The notes beneath the pieces are model-generated. The model was not told the origin of the DNA, made no database searches, and saw only the letters and a program-made list of their open reading frames with translations. DNA of 18,834 nucleotides from an uncultured bacterium (GTDB lineage: Bacteria; Patescibacteriota; Minisyncoccia; Moranbacterales; GWC2-37-73): positions 1-18,834 of the forward strand of contig CAIJXA010000013.1 of the NCBI GenBank assembly GCA_903824515.1, read 5' to 3'. Below, piece by piece: positions 6,912-13,888 of the stretch. Position 1 is the first letter of the stretch. Every line of letters begins with the position of its first letter. Both the position numbers and the translations under genes were made by a program.

Positions 6912-7013
6912 TGTCATCTTGAGCGCAACATGGTGGAGTCGAAAGATCTGAGCCCAGATTTCTCGATTACGCTGATTTTCTCTAAAATCAAATCAGCTCC
7001 ACTCGAAATGACA
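6912..7013. repeat. Dispersed palindromic element with TGTCAT ends
   Basis: The element starts TGTCATCTTGAGCG and ends CTCGAAATGACA, imperfect inverted termini. Inside are ATCTG/CAGAT and GCTGATTT/AATCAGC inverted repeats. It shares the core GTCGAA(A)GATCTGAG with the repeat at 13070-13187. This is the style of non-coding MITE/REP-like repeats that occur between genes. It would lie in the 5' leader of tyrS if the promoter at 7061-7089 is used. Confidence 0.6.
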
Positions 7014-7060
7014 CTTTAATAATAAGTTAAAGTTATTAAATACAATTATTTTCCTATTAA

Positions 7061-7089
7061 ATAGTATCATTTCACCATTTCAAGGTCAA
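7061..7089 (-). promoter_or_regulatory. Promoter upstream of tyrS
   Basis: Minus strand TTGACC (7089-7084), 17 bp, TACTAT (7066-7061). It predicts a leader of about 165 nt that includes the palindromic element. The -35 falls in one copy of a 14-bp tandem duplication. Confidence 0.45.
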
Positions 7090-7111
7090 ACAAGAAAGGT
7101 CAAACAAGAAA
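7084..7111. repeat. Perfect 14-bp tandem duplication
   Basis: GGTCAAACAAGAAA occurs twice head to tail (7084-7097 and 7098-7111). It duplicates the -35 box of the presumed tyrS promoter. Confidence 0.85.
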
Positions 7112-7113
7112 AC

Positions 7114-7206
7114 AGTAACTAGCAATCGGTAATCAGTAATCAGGAAAAGACATCTCATTAACAACTAAGCATAATTACTAGTTACCAGTTATTGATTACT
7201 AGTTAC
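7114..7206. repeat. Degenerate GTAACTAGTAATCAGTAA-type repeats
   Basis: The left part (7114-7140) reads AGTAACTAG, TAATCAGTAATCAG; the right part (7174-7206) is its approximate reverse complement (ATTACTAGTTACCAGTTATT and so on). The stop codon of the AlkD-like gene (7203-7205) lies inside the repeat. Apart from this and the elements above, 6889-7202 holds no gene. Confidence 0.55.
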
Positions 7207-7901
7207 TTTCCCAAGTATTGGCGCCTTTTCCCTTCTTCAAACCTCTCAATCGCATATCTAAGCATCGTGCGAGGCATCACCTTGATATATTTTTGAAGGA
7301 ATTTTTCTTCCTCTTTTTGCGAGCAACGCTTGCCGACTTCGCGGAGCATCCAACCAACTGCTTTGTGCATCAAGTCTTCTTGATCGCCCAGCAGTTTTTC
7401 TGCAATTGCCAAAGCAATTTCACTGCGACCATTTTTGATTTCATGAAAAGTTGCCAACATCGCAATGCGCCGCTCCCACAAAAGTTTTGATTGGGCAAGT
7501 TTGAAAAGAAGGTCTTTCGGTTTATCCGCTAAATAGGCGCCGACTATCCTATCAGCCGTCAAATCAACCAAGTCCCAATTGTTGATCCATTGAGTGTTTT
7601 TCAAATAGGCCTGAAAAATTTTCTTTTTTTGTTTTTCATCGCCTTTTTGATATTGCTCAACCAAAATGAGCAAGGCCGCCAAGCGCTCTTCATGAAAAGT
7701 TGATTTCAAAAGCTCTTGAACTTCTGCCAATGAAAGTTGCCAATATTTTTTCACCACTGCCCGCGTCTGCGGCACCGTGATGCCCAGAAATTTGTCACCT
7801 TCGCCATACTGCCCCTTGCCCGTCTTGAAAAACCCCGCCAAAATTTTTGCCTTCTCAGGATTTACCAATTTTCTGATTTCTTTTTGAATTTCTAAAGTCA
7901 T
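7203..7901 (-). CDS. AlkD-like DNA alkylation repair glycosylase
   Basis: At 232 residues it has the length of Bacillus AlkD, an all-helical HEAT-like-repeat glycosylase that excises N3- and N7-alkylpurines without base flipping. Key residues are recognisable: NNWDLVD with W109 and D113, and KAVGWMLREVGKR with W184 (AlkD W187). Typical segments FLGITVPQTR (38-47) and FHEERLAALLILV are present. The ATG overlaps the stop of the SpoU-type gene upstream by 4 bp, so the two form an operon. The last codons run into an intergenic repeat that provides the stop codon; the protein appears complete. Confidence 0.9.
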   Translation of the reverse strand: MTLEIQKEIRKLVNPEKAKILAGFFKTGKGQYGEGDKFLGITVPQTRAVVKKYWQLSLAEVQELLKSTFHEERLAALLILVEQYQKGDEKQKKKIFQAYLKNTQWINNWDLVDLTADRIVGAYLADKPKDLLFKLAQSKLLWERRIAMLATFHEIKNGRSEIALAIAEKLLGDQEDLMHKAVGWMLREVGKRCSQKEEEKFLQKYIKVMPRTMLRYAIERFEEGKRRQYLGK

Positions 7902-8407
7902 ATAGATTGTTCGGGAATTAACTTATCCATAATCCCATAAGCCGCTACCCCAGCCGCAATCGAAACATTGAGCGACCCTTTCATTCCCCGCATCGGAGTT
8001 GCCACTGCGCAGTTGCATTTTTCCAAAATTTCCAATGAAAGACCGTCGACTTCATTGCCCAAGATCAAAGCCACGGAGCAGTTTGGCTCAAATTTTCCAA
8101 GCTCAATTGCGTCTGTTGTTGTTTCCAGCGCTACCACTTCGCATCCTTCTCCCTTGAGTTTTTCGATAAGCTCAAAAATATCGCCGCATTTTTCCCATGA
8201 GACGCTTTTTTCTCCGCCCAGTGCAGTTTTTTCAATCATCTTGTCCGCCTTGCTTTTCAAATCTTGATTCTCTTCATGAGACGGTGCATGTGAATATCCA
8301 GTCAAAAAAATTTTAGAAACCCCTGCTCCATCGGCTGTGCGAAAAATGGCGCCCACGTTATATGCGCTCCGAATATTGTGTAAAATCAAAAAAAGTTTCT
8401 TTTCCAT
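7898..8407 (-). CDS. SpoU/TrmH-family RNA 2'-O-methyltransferase
   Basis: From the ATG at 8407 the protein has 169 residues, a minimal SpoU (SPOUT knot) enzyme without an extra RNA-binding domain. Motif 1: HNIRSAYNVGAIFRTADG (10-27), with N11 and R23. Motif 2: LILGNEVDGL (115-124). Motif 3: PMRGMKGSLNVSIAAG (138-153), which forms the SAM-binding knot. Relatives methylate ribose 2'-OH in tRNA or rRNA; the target cannot be told. A start at 8461 is possible, but those 18 residues would be encoded by TACGAAT repeats and lack family similarity, so I prefer 8407. It is coupled by a 4-bp overlap to the AlkD-like gene. Confidence 0.9.
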   Translation of the reverse strand: MEKKLFLILHNIRSAYNVGAIFRTADGAGVSKIFLTGYSHAPSHEENQDLKSKADKMIEKTALGGEKSVSWEKCGDIFELIEKLKGEGCEVVALETTTDAIELGKFEPNCSVALILGNEVDGLSLEILEKCNCAVATPMRGMKGSLNVSIAAGVAAYGIMDKLIPEQSI

Positions 8408-8424
8408 TTTAGCCGATGCGAAAC

Positions 8425-8450
8425 TACGAATTAAATACGAATCTACGAAT
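8425..8450. repeat. Three TACGAAT repeats
   Basis: TACGAAT occurs at 8425-8431, 8436-8442 and 8444-8450, just upstream of the preferred start of the SpoU-type gene. It is a short simple repeat. Confidence 0.6.
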
Positions 8451-8461
8451 TTTAAATGCAT

Positions 8462-8740
8462 GCCTAGTTGAAGTTTATCTTATCATCTTTTTTTGAGTGT
8501 GCCCAGTTAGTATTGCAAAATACATCGAGCCGTTTTATAATTGAACTGAAAGAGCCTTCAGAATGGCCAAGCGAAAAATTGAAACCCACCTGGATTATCA
8601 GGGAAAAAAAATATTTTTTTCCGATACTTTTTTCAAGGGATTCACACGCTTGCTGCCTGCATTGAGGGCTTTTTTATATAAAAAAAGAAAAAGGCTATCC
8701 GCATTTGCAAATAGCACAAACATTTATCATAAAACAAATA
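8462..8740. other. Intergenic stretch without a recognisable gene
   Basis: The open frames here are short and without family-like sequence or a ribosome-binding site. The only structure seen is a GGGCTTTTTTATATAAAAAAAG palindrome-like tract near 8665-8688, which could be a weak terminator. Confidence 0.5.
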
Positions 8741-8783
8741 TTCAGGAAAGATGCAGGGATGATTCACCCATATCTTTCCTGAA
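8741..8783 (-). terminator. Hairpin terminator after the 187-residue protein gene
   Basis: TTCAGGAAAGAT (8741-8752) pairs perfectly with ATCTTTCCTGAA (8772-8783), with extra pairing GGGTGA/TCATCCC inside. It starts 3 bp after the stop codon at 8787. The T tract on the minus strand is broken (TATTTGTTTT). Confidence 0.65.
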
Positions 8784-8786
8784 AAA

Positions 8787-9350
8787 CTATTTTCGTATTT
8801 TCTTTCTAGTACGACGATTTTCAACTATTGCAATAGCATCTTTTATACGATTACGCAAGCTCGCATCTTGCAACCACCACATGTTTTTAAAATGACCAAT
8901 TGCAATCAATTTATCTTCTTTGAATTGAAGTTGGCGCTCCAGGGTTGGACCAATGCCATGCCACCAATCAACTTCTGAAACATATACACCGTCACAAACT
9001 TTCTTTTTTCCAGAAATAGGATAACTGCGACCAGGCAATATCCCCGTGACTATCTCAATTACTTTCCTTGCTTCATCAGAAGTGAATTTTCGAGCAATGA
9101 TTATTCCTTCAACCCATTTACCGCCCCAATCCTGATTCTGGCGATTAATGAAAAAATTTCCATCGCAAGCAAGAAAACATTCTCGATCCATTTCATACAA
9201 ATCAAAACCAATATCCGGATGGATGAAATTATTGAGAAAAAAGGCTTTCAACTTTTGATCTGAATCATCCAGTGCATCTTGAAACAGAGCAACATAAGCC
9301 AACTTAATTATGTCTGCAGCTGTACATTGCAAATTCTTTTTGTTAGGCAT
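8787..9350 (-). CDS. Unrecognised 187-residue cytosolic protein
   Basis: A real gene by context: a near-consensus promoter (9417-9445), an AAGGAG site about 9 bases before the ATG, and a terminator hairpin 3 bp after the stop. I do not recognise the family. The N-terminal half is alpha-rich (ADIIKLAYVALFQDAL); the middle has aromatic strands (FLACDGNFFINRQ, WGGKWVEGIIIARKF); residues about 108-150 contain the motif-like GVYVSEVDWWHGIGPTLERQ; the C-terminus is a basic helix ending RRTRKKIRK. There is no signal peptide or membrane helix. The basic tail would suit nucleic-acid binding, but this is only a guess. Confidence 0.75.
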   Translation of the reverse strand: MPNKKNLQCTAADIIKLAYVALFQDALDDSDQKLKAFFLNNFIHPDIGFDLYEMDRECFLACDGNFFINRQNQDWGGKWVEGIIIARKFTSDEARKVIEIVTGILPGRSYPISGKKKVCDGVYVSEVDWWHGIGPTLERQLQFKEDKLIAIGHFKNMWWLQDASLRNRIKDAIAIVENRRTRKKIRK

Positions 9351-9416
9351 AATAGTTTACTCCTTTTTCATTTTTGTTATCGAAGATAAAAAGAACAATC
9401 ATTTTACTAGTTTCAA

Positions 9417-9445
9417 ATTATAAACCCGGGACGACAAAAAATCAA
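9417..9445 (-). promoter_or_regulatory. Near-consensus promoter of the 187-residue protein gene
   Basis: Minus strand TTGATT (9445-9440), 17-bp spacer, TATAAT (9422-9417), about 67 bp before the ATG. The rest of 9446-9498 holds a 12-bp palindrome, GTTATCGATAAC (9479-9490), downstream of the recQ stop. Confidence 0.7.
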
Positions 9446-9498
9446 GTCACCCAAGCAAACACCTTGTCACAAAGCCAAGTTATCGATAACCACAGCAC

Positions 9499-11142
9499 TT
9501 ATCCCCTTTTCTTTTTTGCAATTGCCATCCTGATTTGTTCATAGCTAATTTCTGCCGGCAAATACTTTTTGATTGGGCTGAGTTTTTCCATACTTCCAGC
9601 TTTTTCAATCGCTTTGAGAATTTGAGCCTCTTCCTTGTGGCTCAAAAAGTCCTCAATCCTGAATTCTCCCCCAGCGTCATACCACTCCACCAAATGGTTG
9701 AAAATTGTGCTGACTCCAAGGCTTCTCATTTTTGCAATTGCCTGAGGAGCATAGCCTTGCTTATAAAGCTCGGCGGTTTCCAACACTGTTCCAAAAATTT
9801 CTCCAGACGCTCTTTTCACTCTTTTCTTTGAAGTCTTTTTTTCTCCATCAACTTCTGATTGAGTTGCCCTGTCCCACTTATAATTCATACAAACATCGCA
9901 ACCATTGCAATTTCCGCTGTGATTTTTGACAGCAGGGTCTCCGAAATATTCAAGCAGCAGCAATCTTCGACATGTCTGAAGTCCAACATATTCTTTCATT
10001 TTATTAAGTTTGGCATATTTCACATCAATAACTTTTTTGCAGTCTTCCCAGTTTTTTCCCTGGGCCTGCATGTCGCCTTTGCTTGTCATGATGAAAAAAT
10101 TATGCAAACTCGCATCACTTTTGCTATGAAGCAAGATGCAAAATGCCTGTTCTCCATCACGCCCAGCTCTTCCCGCTTCCTGATAGTATCCTTCCGGACT
10201 TGCTGGCATTCCAACGTGAATCACAAAGCGAATGTCAGCCTTGTCCACGCCCATGCCAAAAGCCACCGTTGCCACAATCACTTTGAACTTGTTTTCCATG
10301 AAATCATTTTGAATCTTGCCTCTCTTGTCACCTGCCATTCCTGCGTGATAGGCTGAAGCATTAACACCATTGACTTTGAAAAATTTTGCCAGCTCTTCAG
10401 TCTCTTTGCGCGTTATTGCATAGATAATTCCTGAGCCTTTGATGGACTTGGCAATTCGAAGAGCCTCTTGCGCCCGCTCTTTTTTTTTGAGATTTGCGCG
10501 CACAAAAAATTTCAAATTTGGACGATCAAATCCACGCACAAAAACTGCCGGGCGTTGCAGAGCTAATCGTTCAATAATATCATCTTTGACTTCTGGAGTT
10601 GCGGTTGCTGTGAAGGCTGCCACAATGGGACGTTTCGGCAATAGCGCAATATATTGCCGCACATTCAAATAGTCGGGACGAAAATCATGACCCCACTGCG
10701 AAACGCAATGCGCCTCATCAACTGCCAACAAAAAAACCTCCAATGACGCAAACATTTTTTGAAATTGGTGATTGCCAAATCTTTCTGGCGCTATATATAC
10801 TATTTTTATTTTTCCGGCTTTGATGTCGGACAATCTTTGAGAAATTTCGTCAAAGGAAAGCGCACTGTTGATATAGGTAGCAGAAATTCCTCGTGCCACC
10901 AATCCATCAACTTGATCCTGCATCAGCGCAATCAGGGGCGAGATGACAATTGAAATTTGGTCACTCAAAATTGCAGGCAGCTGAAAACAAAGAGATTTTC
11001 CTCCACCTGTTGGCATCAAAGCAACCACATCCCTTCCAGCCATGATGCTTTCCACGATTTCTTTTTGACCTGATCGAAATTGTGAAAAATTGAAATATTT
11101 TTTGAGACTAGTTTCTAACATATGAATCAGCTTTTTAGGCAT
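9499..11142 (-). CDS. recQ: ATP-dependent DNA helicase RecQ with C-terminal HTH domain
   Basis: This 547-residue superfamily 2, 3'-5' helicase acts in recombination and repair. FRSGQ (22-26) is motif 0, MPTGGGKS (43-50) Walker A, VDEAHC (141-146) the DEAH box, FTATATP (177-183) motif III, ATVAFGMGVDKADIRFVIH (291-309) motif V, and QEAGRAGRDG (321-330) motif VI. The RecQ-C-terminal zinc site has C391, C412, C415 and C418. Instead of a standard HRDC domain, residues about 450-547 look like a helicase-associated HTH (TVLETAELYKQGYAPQAIA, then LGVSTIFNHL). The start at 11142 is followed by an alternative ATG at 11121; neither has a strong ribosome-binding site. Confidence 0.95.
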   Translation of the reverse strand: MPKKLIHMLETSLKKYFNFSQFRSGQKEIVESIMAGRDVVALMPTGGGKSLCFQLPAILSDQISIVISPLIALMQDQVDGLVARGISATYINSALSFDEISQRLSDIKAGKIKIVYIAPERFGNHQFQKMFASLEVFLLAVDEAHCVSQWGHDFRPDYLNVRQYIALLPKRPIVAAFTATATPEVKDDIIERLALQRPAVFVRGFDRPNLKFFVRANLKKKERAQEALRIAKSIKGSGIIYAITRKETEELAKFFKVNGVNASAYHAGMAGDKRGKIQNDFMENKFKVIVATVAFGMGVDKADIRFVIHVGMPASPEGYYQEAGRAGRDGEQAFCILLHSKSDASLHNFFIMTSKGDMQAQGKNWEDCKKVIDVKYAKLNKMKEYVGLQTCRRLLLLEYFGDPAVKNHSGNCNGCDVCMNYKWDRATQSEVDGEKKTSKKRVKRASGEIFGTVLETAELYKQGYAPQAIAKMRSLGVSTIFNHLVEWYDAGGEFRIEDFLSHKEEAQILKAIEKAGSMEKLSPIKKYLPAEISYEQIRMAIAKKKRG

Positions 11143-11262
11143 CAGCTTCTTAGCTTCCCATTTTTACGAGTTTAAAATTAAATCAAATTTTCAGCGTTTA
11201 AAAAAATCTATAAGCTATAAGCTATAATCCAAAATCTATTTAACCATTATCTCATAGCTAAA

Positions 11263-11268
11263 ATTATA
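11263..11268 (-). promoter_or_regulatory. Possible -10 box for recQ
   Basis: TATAAT on the minus strand, about 120 bp upstream of the recQ start, without a convincing -35 at 17 bp. The stretch 11143-11289 otherwise holds AT-rich direct repeats (AGCTATA copies near 11212-11226) and no gene. Confidence 0.3.
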
Positions 11269-11289
11269 TTGCCAGATTAATCTTTTCTG

Positions 11290-11311
11290 CACAATCTTTT
11301 CACAATCTTTT
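11290..11311. repeat. Two adjacent CACAATCTTTT repeats beside a promoter
   Basis: CACAATCTTTT at 11290-11300 and again at 11301-11311, an 11-bp period (one helical turn), ending 6 bp before the -35 box at 11318. It could be an activator site or UP-like element for the first gene of the small-protein array. Confidence 0.5.
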
Positions 11312-11317
11312 CAGCTA

Positions 11318-11346
11318 TTGACAAAAAAGATATAAAGTGGTACGCT
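11318..11346 (+). promoter_or_regulatory. Promoter of array gene 1
   Basis: TTGACA (11318-11323), 17-bp spacer, TACGCT (11341-11346), about 58 bp before the ATG at 11405. Confidence 0.6.
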
Positions 11347-11404
11347 ACTCCAATGTTCTTTCAGCATCTTAACAATTTTTCACAACCTTCCAAACAACAA
11401 CGTC

Positions 11405-11914
11405 ATGGCACAATTAGGATCTTCCAGAAACAATCCAGCAGTTGAACCATTAAAACTTGTAATATCAGACCACAATCCGCAAAGAAAACCGCCGGTCATT
11501 TCTTTTGAAAATAAGCCAGGAATCAAGAAAAAGAAAAATATTTTTATTGTCACTGATAATGCTGCTGTAACTGAACTTTTTCAAAATTATTCCAAAAATA
11601 AATTGCGCTTCAAAAAGTTGATAGCTTTAACTATCGCAAGTAACATACGGGATTTTGCTTTTCTCGAAACCATAATCAAGGAAAATAACAATCAGCAATA
11701 TGAATGCATCTCAAGACGCAGAACCGGAGAAGATTACTATCTGATTTATTTAAATTTTTTTGAAACTGCGTCATTATTTGTTGAAGATGAAATGCAAACA
11801 TATAAACTATTATCAAATGGATTTTTGGTAGAAATAATTCAATACAAGACCGAAAAAGGAGCCTTACTGGAAGAAGCCGAGAAATGGTTTTCTGAATTTA
11901 TAGCAAATCTATGA
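11405..11914 (+). CDS. Array gene 1: small alpha/beta protein of unknown family
   Basis: 169 residues. Residues 1-44 are polar, Pro/Asn-rich and basic (ending GIKKKKN), likely a flexible arm. Then NIFIVTDN (45-52) looks like a first strand of a receiver- or Rossmann-like fold; a helical part to about 95 follows; a polar turn RRRTGEDYY leads to the central strand YLIYLNFF (112-119); a second strand FLVEIIQYK (140-148) and a C-terminal helix EEAEKWFSEFI complete it. The order matches the three following genes. No catalytic motif is recognisable. There is no clear ribosome-binding site. No terminator follows, so gene 2 may be co-transcribed. Confidence 0.65.
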   Translation: MAQLGSSRNNPAVEPLKLVISDHNPQRKPPVISFENKPGIKKKKNIFIVTDNAAVTELFQNYSKNKLRFKKLIALTIASNIRDFAFLETIIKENNNQQYECISRRRTGEDYYLIYLNFFETASLFVEDEMQTYKLLSNGFLVEIIQYKTEKGALLEEAEKWFSEFIANL

Positions 11915-12001
11915 CAAGACATTTTAAAAAGCTCTGGCAAATTGAGTCTTCAATTGCAAATTAGAAACATTACATTTTTCAAAACCTAAAGAAAGCTGCA
12001 G

Positions 12002-12334
12002 ATGAAAAAAAAGAAGTTAATAATCGGACTCAATGATGCGGAAGTGTTGGAAATGTGGCAAAAAGAAACATGCTCAATATTCCCTGAGGATATGCATTTA
12101 GTACTTTGCAAAGCAACTGAGACAAAGGAACACATCACAGATGATAGCATTGTGATAGTGCTTTACTTTTATGGCGACGAGGGCGAAGAAGACCCTGGCA
12201 ATGAAATAGCGAGATTAGAAAATGAATTCAAAGCGAAATCATTTACTAATTTCTTCATAATAACTTCGGAAAGGAAAAGGGGTTACTTCATAGCGGCCCT
12301 TTCCAGGGTTTGCAGGATTATACAAAAAAAATAG
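12002..12334 (+). CDS. Array gene 2: small alpha/beta protein of unknown family
   Basis: 110 residues, the shortest of the array, lacking the N-terminal arm. KKKKLIIGLND (2-12) is strand 1, then a helix AEVLEMWQKE, strand LVLC, central strand SIVIVLYFYG (48-57) followed by an acidic run DEGEEDPGNE, helix, strand FTNFFIITSERK and a C-terminal helix. The segment FKAKSFTNFFIITSERK aligns with LNEKGFQNISRK of array gene 4. The gap from gene 1 is 87 bp and contains a small TTGA/TCAA hairpin, with no good promoter. It ends in a strong terminator. No function can be assigned. Confidence 0.65.
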   Translation: MKKKKLIIGLNDAEVLEMWQKETCSIFPEDMHLVLCKATETKEHITDDSIVIVLYFYGDEGEEDPGNEIARLENEFKAKSFTNFFIITSERKRGYFIAALSRVCRIIQKK

Positions 12335-12346
12335 GAATTAAGAATT

Positions 12347-12384
12347 TTTAAAAGCCATCAATGCAGCAGCATTAATGGCTTTTA
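12347..12384 (+). terminator. Terminator after array gene 2
   Basis: Near-perfect stem: TTAAAAGCCAT-c-AATGC, loop agca, GCATT-a-ATGGCTTTTAA, with T-rich sequence after it. It lies 12 bp after the stop codon. Confidence 0.85.
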
Positions 12385-12424
12385 ATTTGTCTTTTGCCTA
12401 AAACAAAGGCTAATTTTAGCAATT

Positions 12425-12453
12425 TTGACAAGGCCCTCAAAGAGTAGTAATCT
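12425..12453 (+). promoter_or_regulatory. Promoter of array gene 3
   Basis: TTGACA (12425-12430), 17-bp spacer, TAATCT (12448-12453), about 75 bp before the ATG. Confidence 0.6.
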
Positions 12454-12528
12454 ACAGATAATAAGTGCTACGATTAGAGTTAAGAACTTTAAAAATTTTT
12501 ATTAACTTCTTCAAAGTGAGGTACCACA

Positions 12529-12924
12529 ATGACGCCCGCAAACGATAGACTCGCCGACCTTGAAGCAACTGGGCACAAAACCACATGTATCCCAGTTTTT
12601 ATAGTTGTGCAAGATAACACAGCAAAAAAAATAATAATCAAAATTTTCAAAGAGGGGCAGTTTCCTTATGCAGTGCAACCGACCATTTCAGTAAATATGC
12701 CAAAAAAGAAACGCCTAGATCAAACGATAATCATCGTTTTTGATGTGAACCGTGATGAAAAAAATCGTTTCAATGGTTGTAAGACAATGTCCGAAGCACA
12801 ACCAATCTGCGAAAATTCTGCAATCATCGTAAGCTGCGAAGTTGGACAAAAAGAAGATTTAAAAAGAAAGGTAACCATAATAATCCTTGCCGCTCTTAAA
12901 AATTTAGTTTCTAAATTTGATTAA
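12529..12924 (+). CDS. Array gene 3: small alpha/beta protein of unknown family
   Basis: 131 residues, preceded by a GTGAGGT ribosome-binding site. After an N-terminal arm (1-21) comes VFIVVQDN (23-30), equivalent to IFIVTDN of gene 1; then a short helix, a basic turn MPKKKR, the central strand QTIIIVFDVNRD, a polar stretch, strand SAIIVSCEVGQK and a C-terminal helix ending AALKNLVSKFD. The distance from strand 1 to the central strand (about 45 residues) and on to the C-terminus (about 66) is close to that in genes 2 and 4. Monocistronic: its own promoter and terminator. Function unknown. Confidence 0.65.
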   Translation: MTPANDRLADLEATGHKTTCIPVFIVVQDNTAKKIIIKIFKEGQFPYAVQPTISVNMPKKKRLDQTIIIVFDVNRDEKNRFNGCKTMSEAQPICENSAIIVSCEVGQKEDLKRKVTIIILAALKNLVSKFD

Positions 12925-12942
12925 AAAATCAACAATATACAC

Positions 12943-12974
12943 TTTAAAAGCCCCATCTCGTGATGGGGCTTAAA
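12943..12974 (+). terminator. Terminator after array gene 3
   Basis: AGCCCCATC (12949-12957) pairs with GATGGGGCT (12962-12970), flanked by TTTAA/TTAAA. The T tract after it is short. Confidence 0.8.
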
Positions 12975-13069
12975 TTCTGCCCAATTGTCAATTCTGCCTT
13001 TCCGAATCCCCCGCTAACAAGCTTACCTATTACCATTTAGCTCTTTGTCAAAACGTGTGGTGGTTTTTG

Positions 13070-13187
13070 TCATTGCGAGCGTAGCGAAGTCGAAGAATCT
13101 GAGTTTTAGCGCTAAAAGGAGTAAATACTGGCTCAGATCCTTCGACTTCGCATCATTGCTATCGCAATTCTGCTTCGCTCACTTTGC
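13070..13187. repeat. Dispersed palindromic element
   Basis: GCGAAGTCGAAGAATCTGAG (13084-13103) pairs with 13132-13151 over 20 bp with one mismatch; outer arms carry GTCATTGCGAGCG and TATCGCAATTCTGCTTCGCTCA. It belongs to the same group as 6912-7013. With the terminator at 12943-12974 and the promoter at 13244-13272 it accounts for most of the gene-free stretch 12925-13345. Confidence 0.7.
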
Positions 13188-13243
13188 TAGATAATAAAAA
13201 TTTAACTTATCCACCACTCTGTTTATTATAGAGCCAACCATTT

Positions 13244-13272
13244 TTGACAAGAATTTGGAACAATGCTAAACT
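13244..13272 (+). promoter_or_regulatory. Promoter of array gene 4
   Basis: TTGACA (13244-13249), 17-bp spacer, TAAACT (13267-13272). A TGCATT/AATGCA hairpin (13278-13294) lies at the start of the predicted 5' leader. Confidence 0.6.
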
Positions 13273-13345
13273 ACCTGTTGCATTCTAAAAATGCACTTTG
13301 ACAAAAACATACAAATATCTTTTCGTGAATTTAACGAGGAGCACT

Positions 13346-13774
13346 ATGCAAAACAAAGTACCGGCTGAAAAACCCACAAGAACACGCCATGCCATCAATG
13401 GATGTAGTCACAGCAATAAGAAGAAAATTTTTGTTGTGAATGATTTGATTTTGCACTCACATCTAATGAAGGATACCGAGTTGTCGCAAAACATTGGACA
13501 GCATGAAGTTTTGTTAGAAAAACAACTTAGTGAAAAAATCAGTAAAAAACTTATTCCTGTTGAAACCTGCATCATCTTTATTCACCTGCATGAAGGCACT
13601 CCCAACGTCAAAAAACAAGTCAACACCCTTGCGATGCGACAACTCAATGAAAAAGGTTTCCAAAATATATCTAGGAAAAACATTGAGCACCACAATCACA
13701 GACAGGCTGTAACCATCCGGGCAATTAAAGATCTAATTATCCCCAAAAAAATCCAGGCCAGAAAAGTGGCATAA
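13346..13774 (+). CDS. Array gene 4: small alpha/beta protein of unknown family
   Basis: 142 residues from the ATG at 13346, chosen because GAGGAG lies 5 bases upstream; an upstream alternative start at 13298 would add 16 residues and has no such site. N-terminal basic arm (1-24), strand KKKIFVVND (25-33), helical part, central strand TCIIFIHLHEG, helix VNTLAMRQLNEKGFQNIS, and C-terminal helix AVTIRAIKDLIIPKK with a basic tail. It has its own promoter and terminator. No catalytic motif or named family is recognised. Confidence 0.7.
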   Translation: MQNKVPAEKPTRTRHAINGCSHSNKKKIFVVNDLILHSHLMKDTELSQNIGQHEVLLEKQLSEKISKKLIPVETCIIFIHLHEGTPNVKKQVNTLAMRQLNEKGFQNISRKNIEHHNHRQAVTIRAIKDLIIPKKIQARKVA

Positions 13775-13801
13775 CAACCATAAAAACAACGATTTTTCAA
13801 C

Positions 13802-13832
13802 AAAAACCCCAGTCACTGCGATTGGGGTTTTT
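13802..13832 (+). terminator. Terminator after array gene 4
   Basis: AAAAACCCCA (13802-13811) pairs with TGGGGTTTTT (13823-13832), with inner TC/GA pairs and a T5 end. Confidence 0.85.
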
Positions 13833-13888
13833 CAATTGTTCGAATGCAAAAAATATTCAGCTCACCATATTTACCATATCAAAATCCA

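Noticed and set aside
6912..7206. Possible CRISPR array from the clustered repeats upstream of tyrS
   Set aside because: Repeats are degenerate, adjacent or inverted, without regular spacers, and no cas gene is present.
8408..8461. Longer N-terminus for the SpoU-type protein
   Set aside because: The added codons are made of TACGAAT repeats and family similarity starts at MEKKLFLILHN.
8563..8895. Plus-strand open frame of 110 codons
   Set aside because: It overlaps the end of the well-supported minus-strand gene at 8787, crosses its terminator, and its composition is that of AT-rich non-coding DNA.
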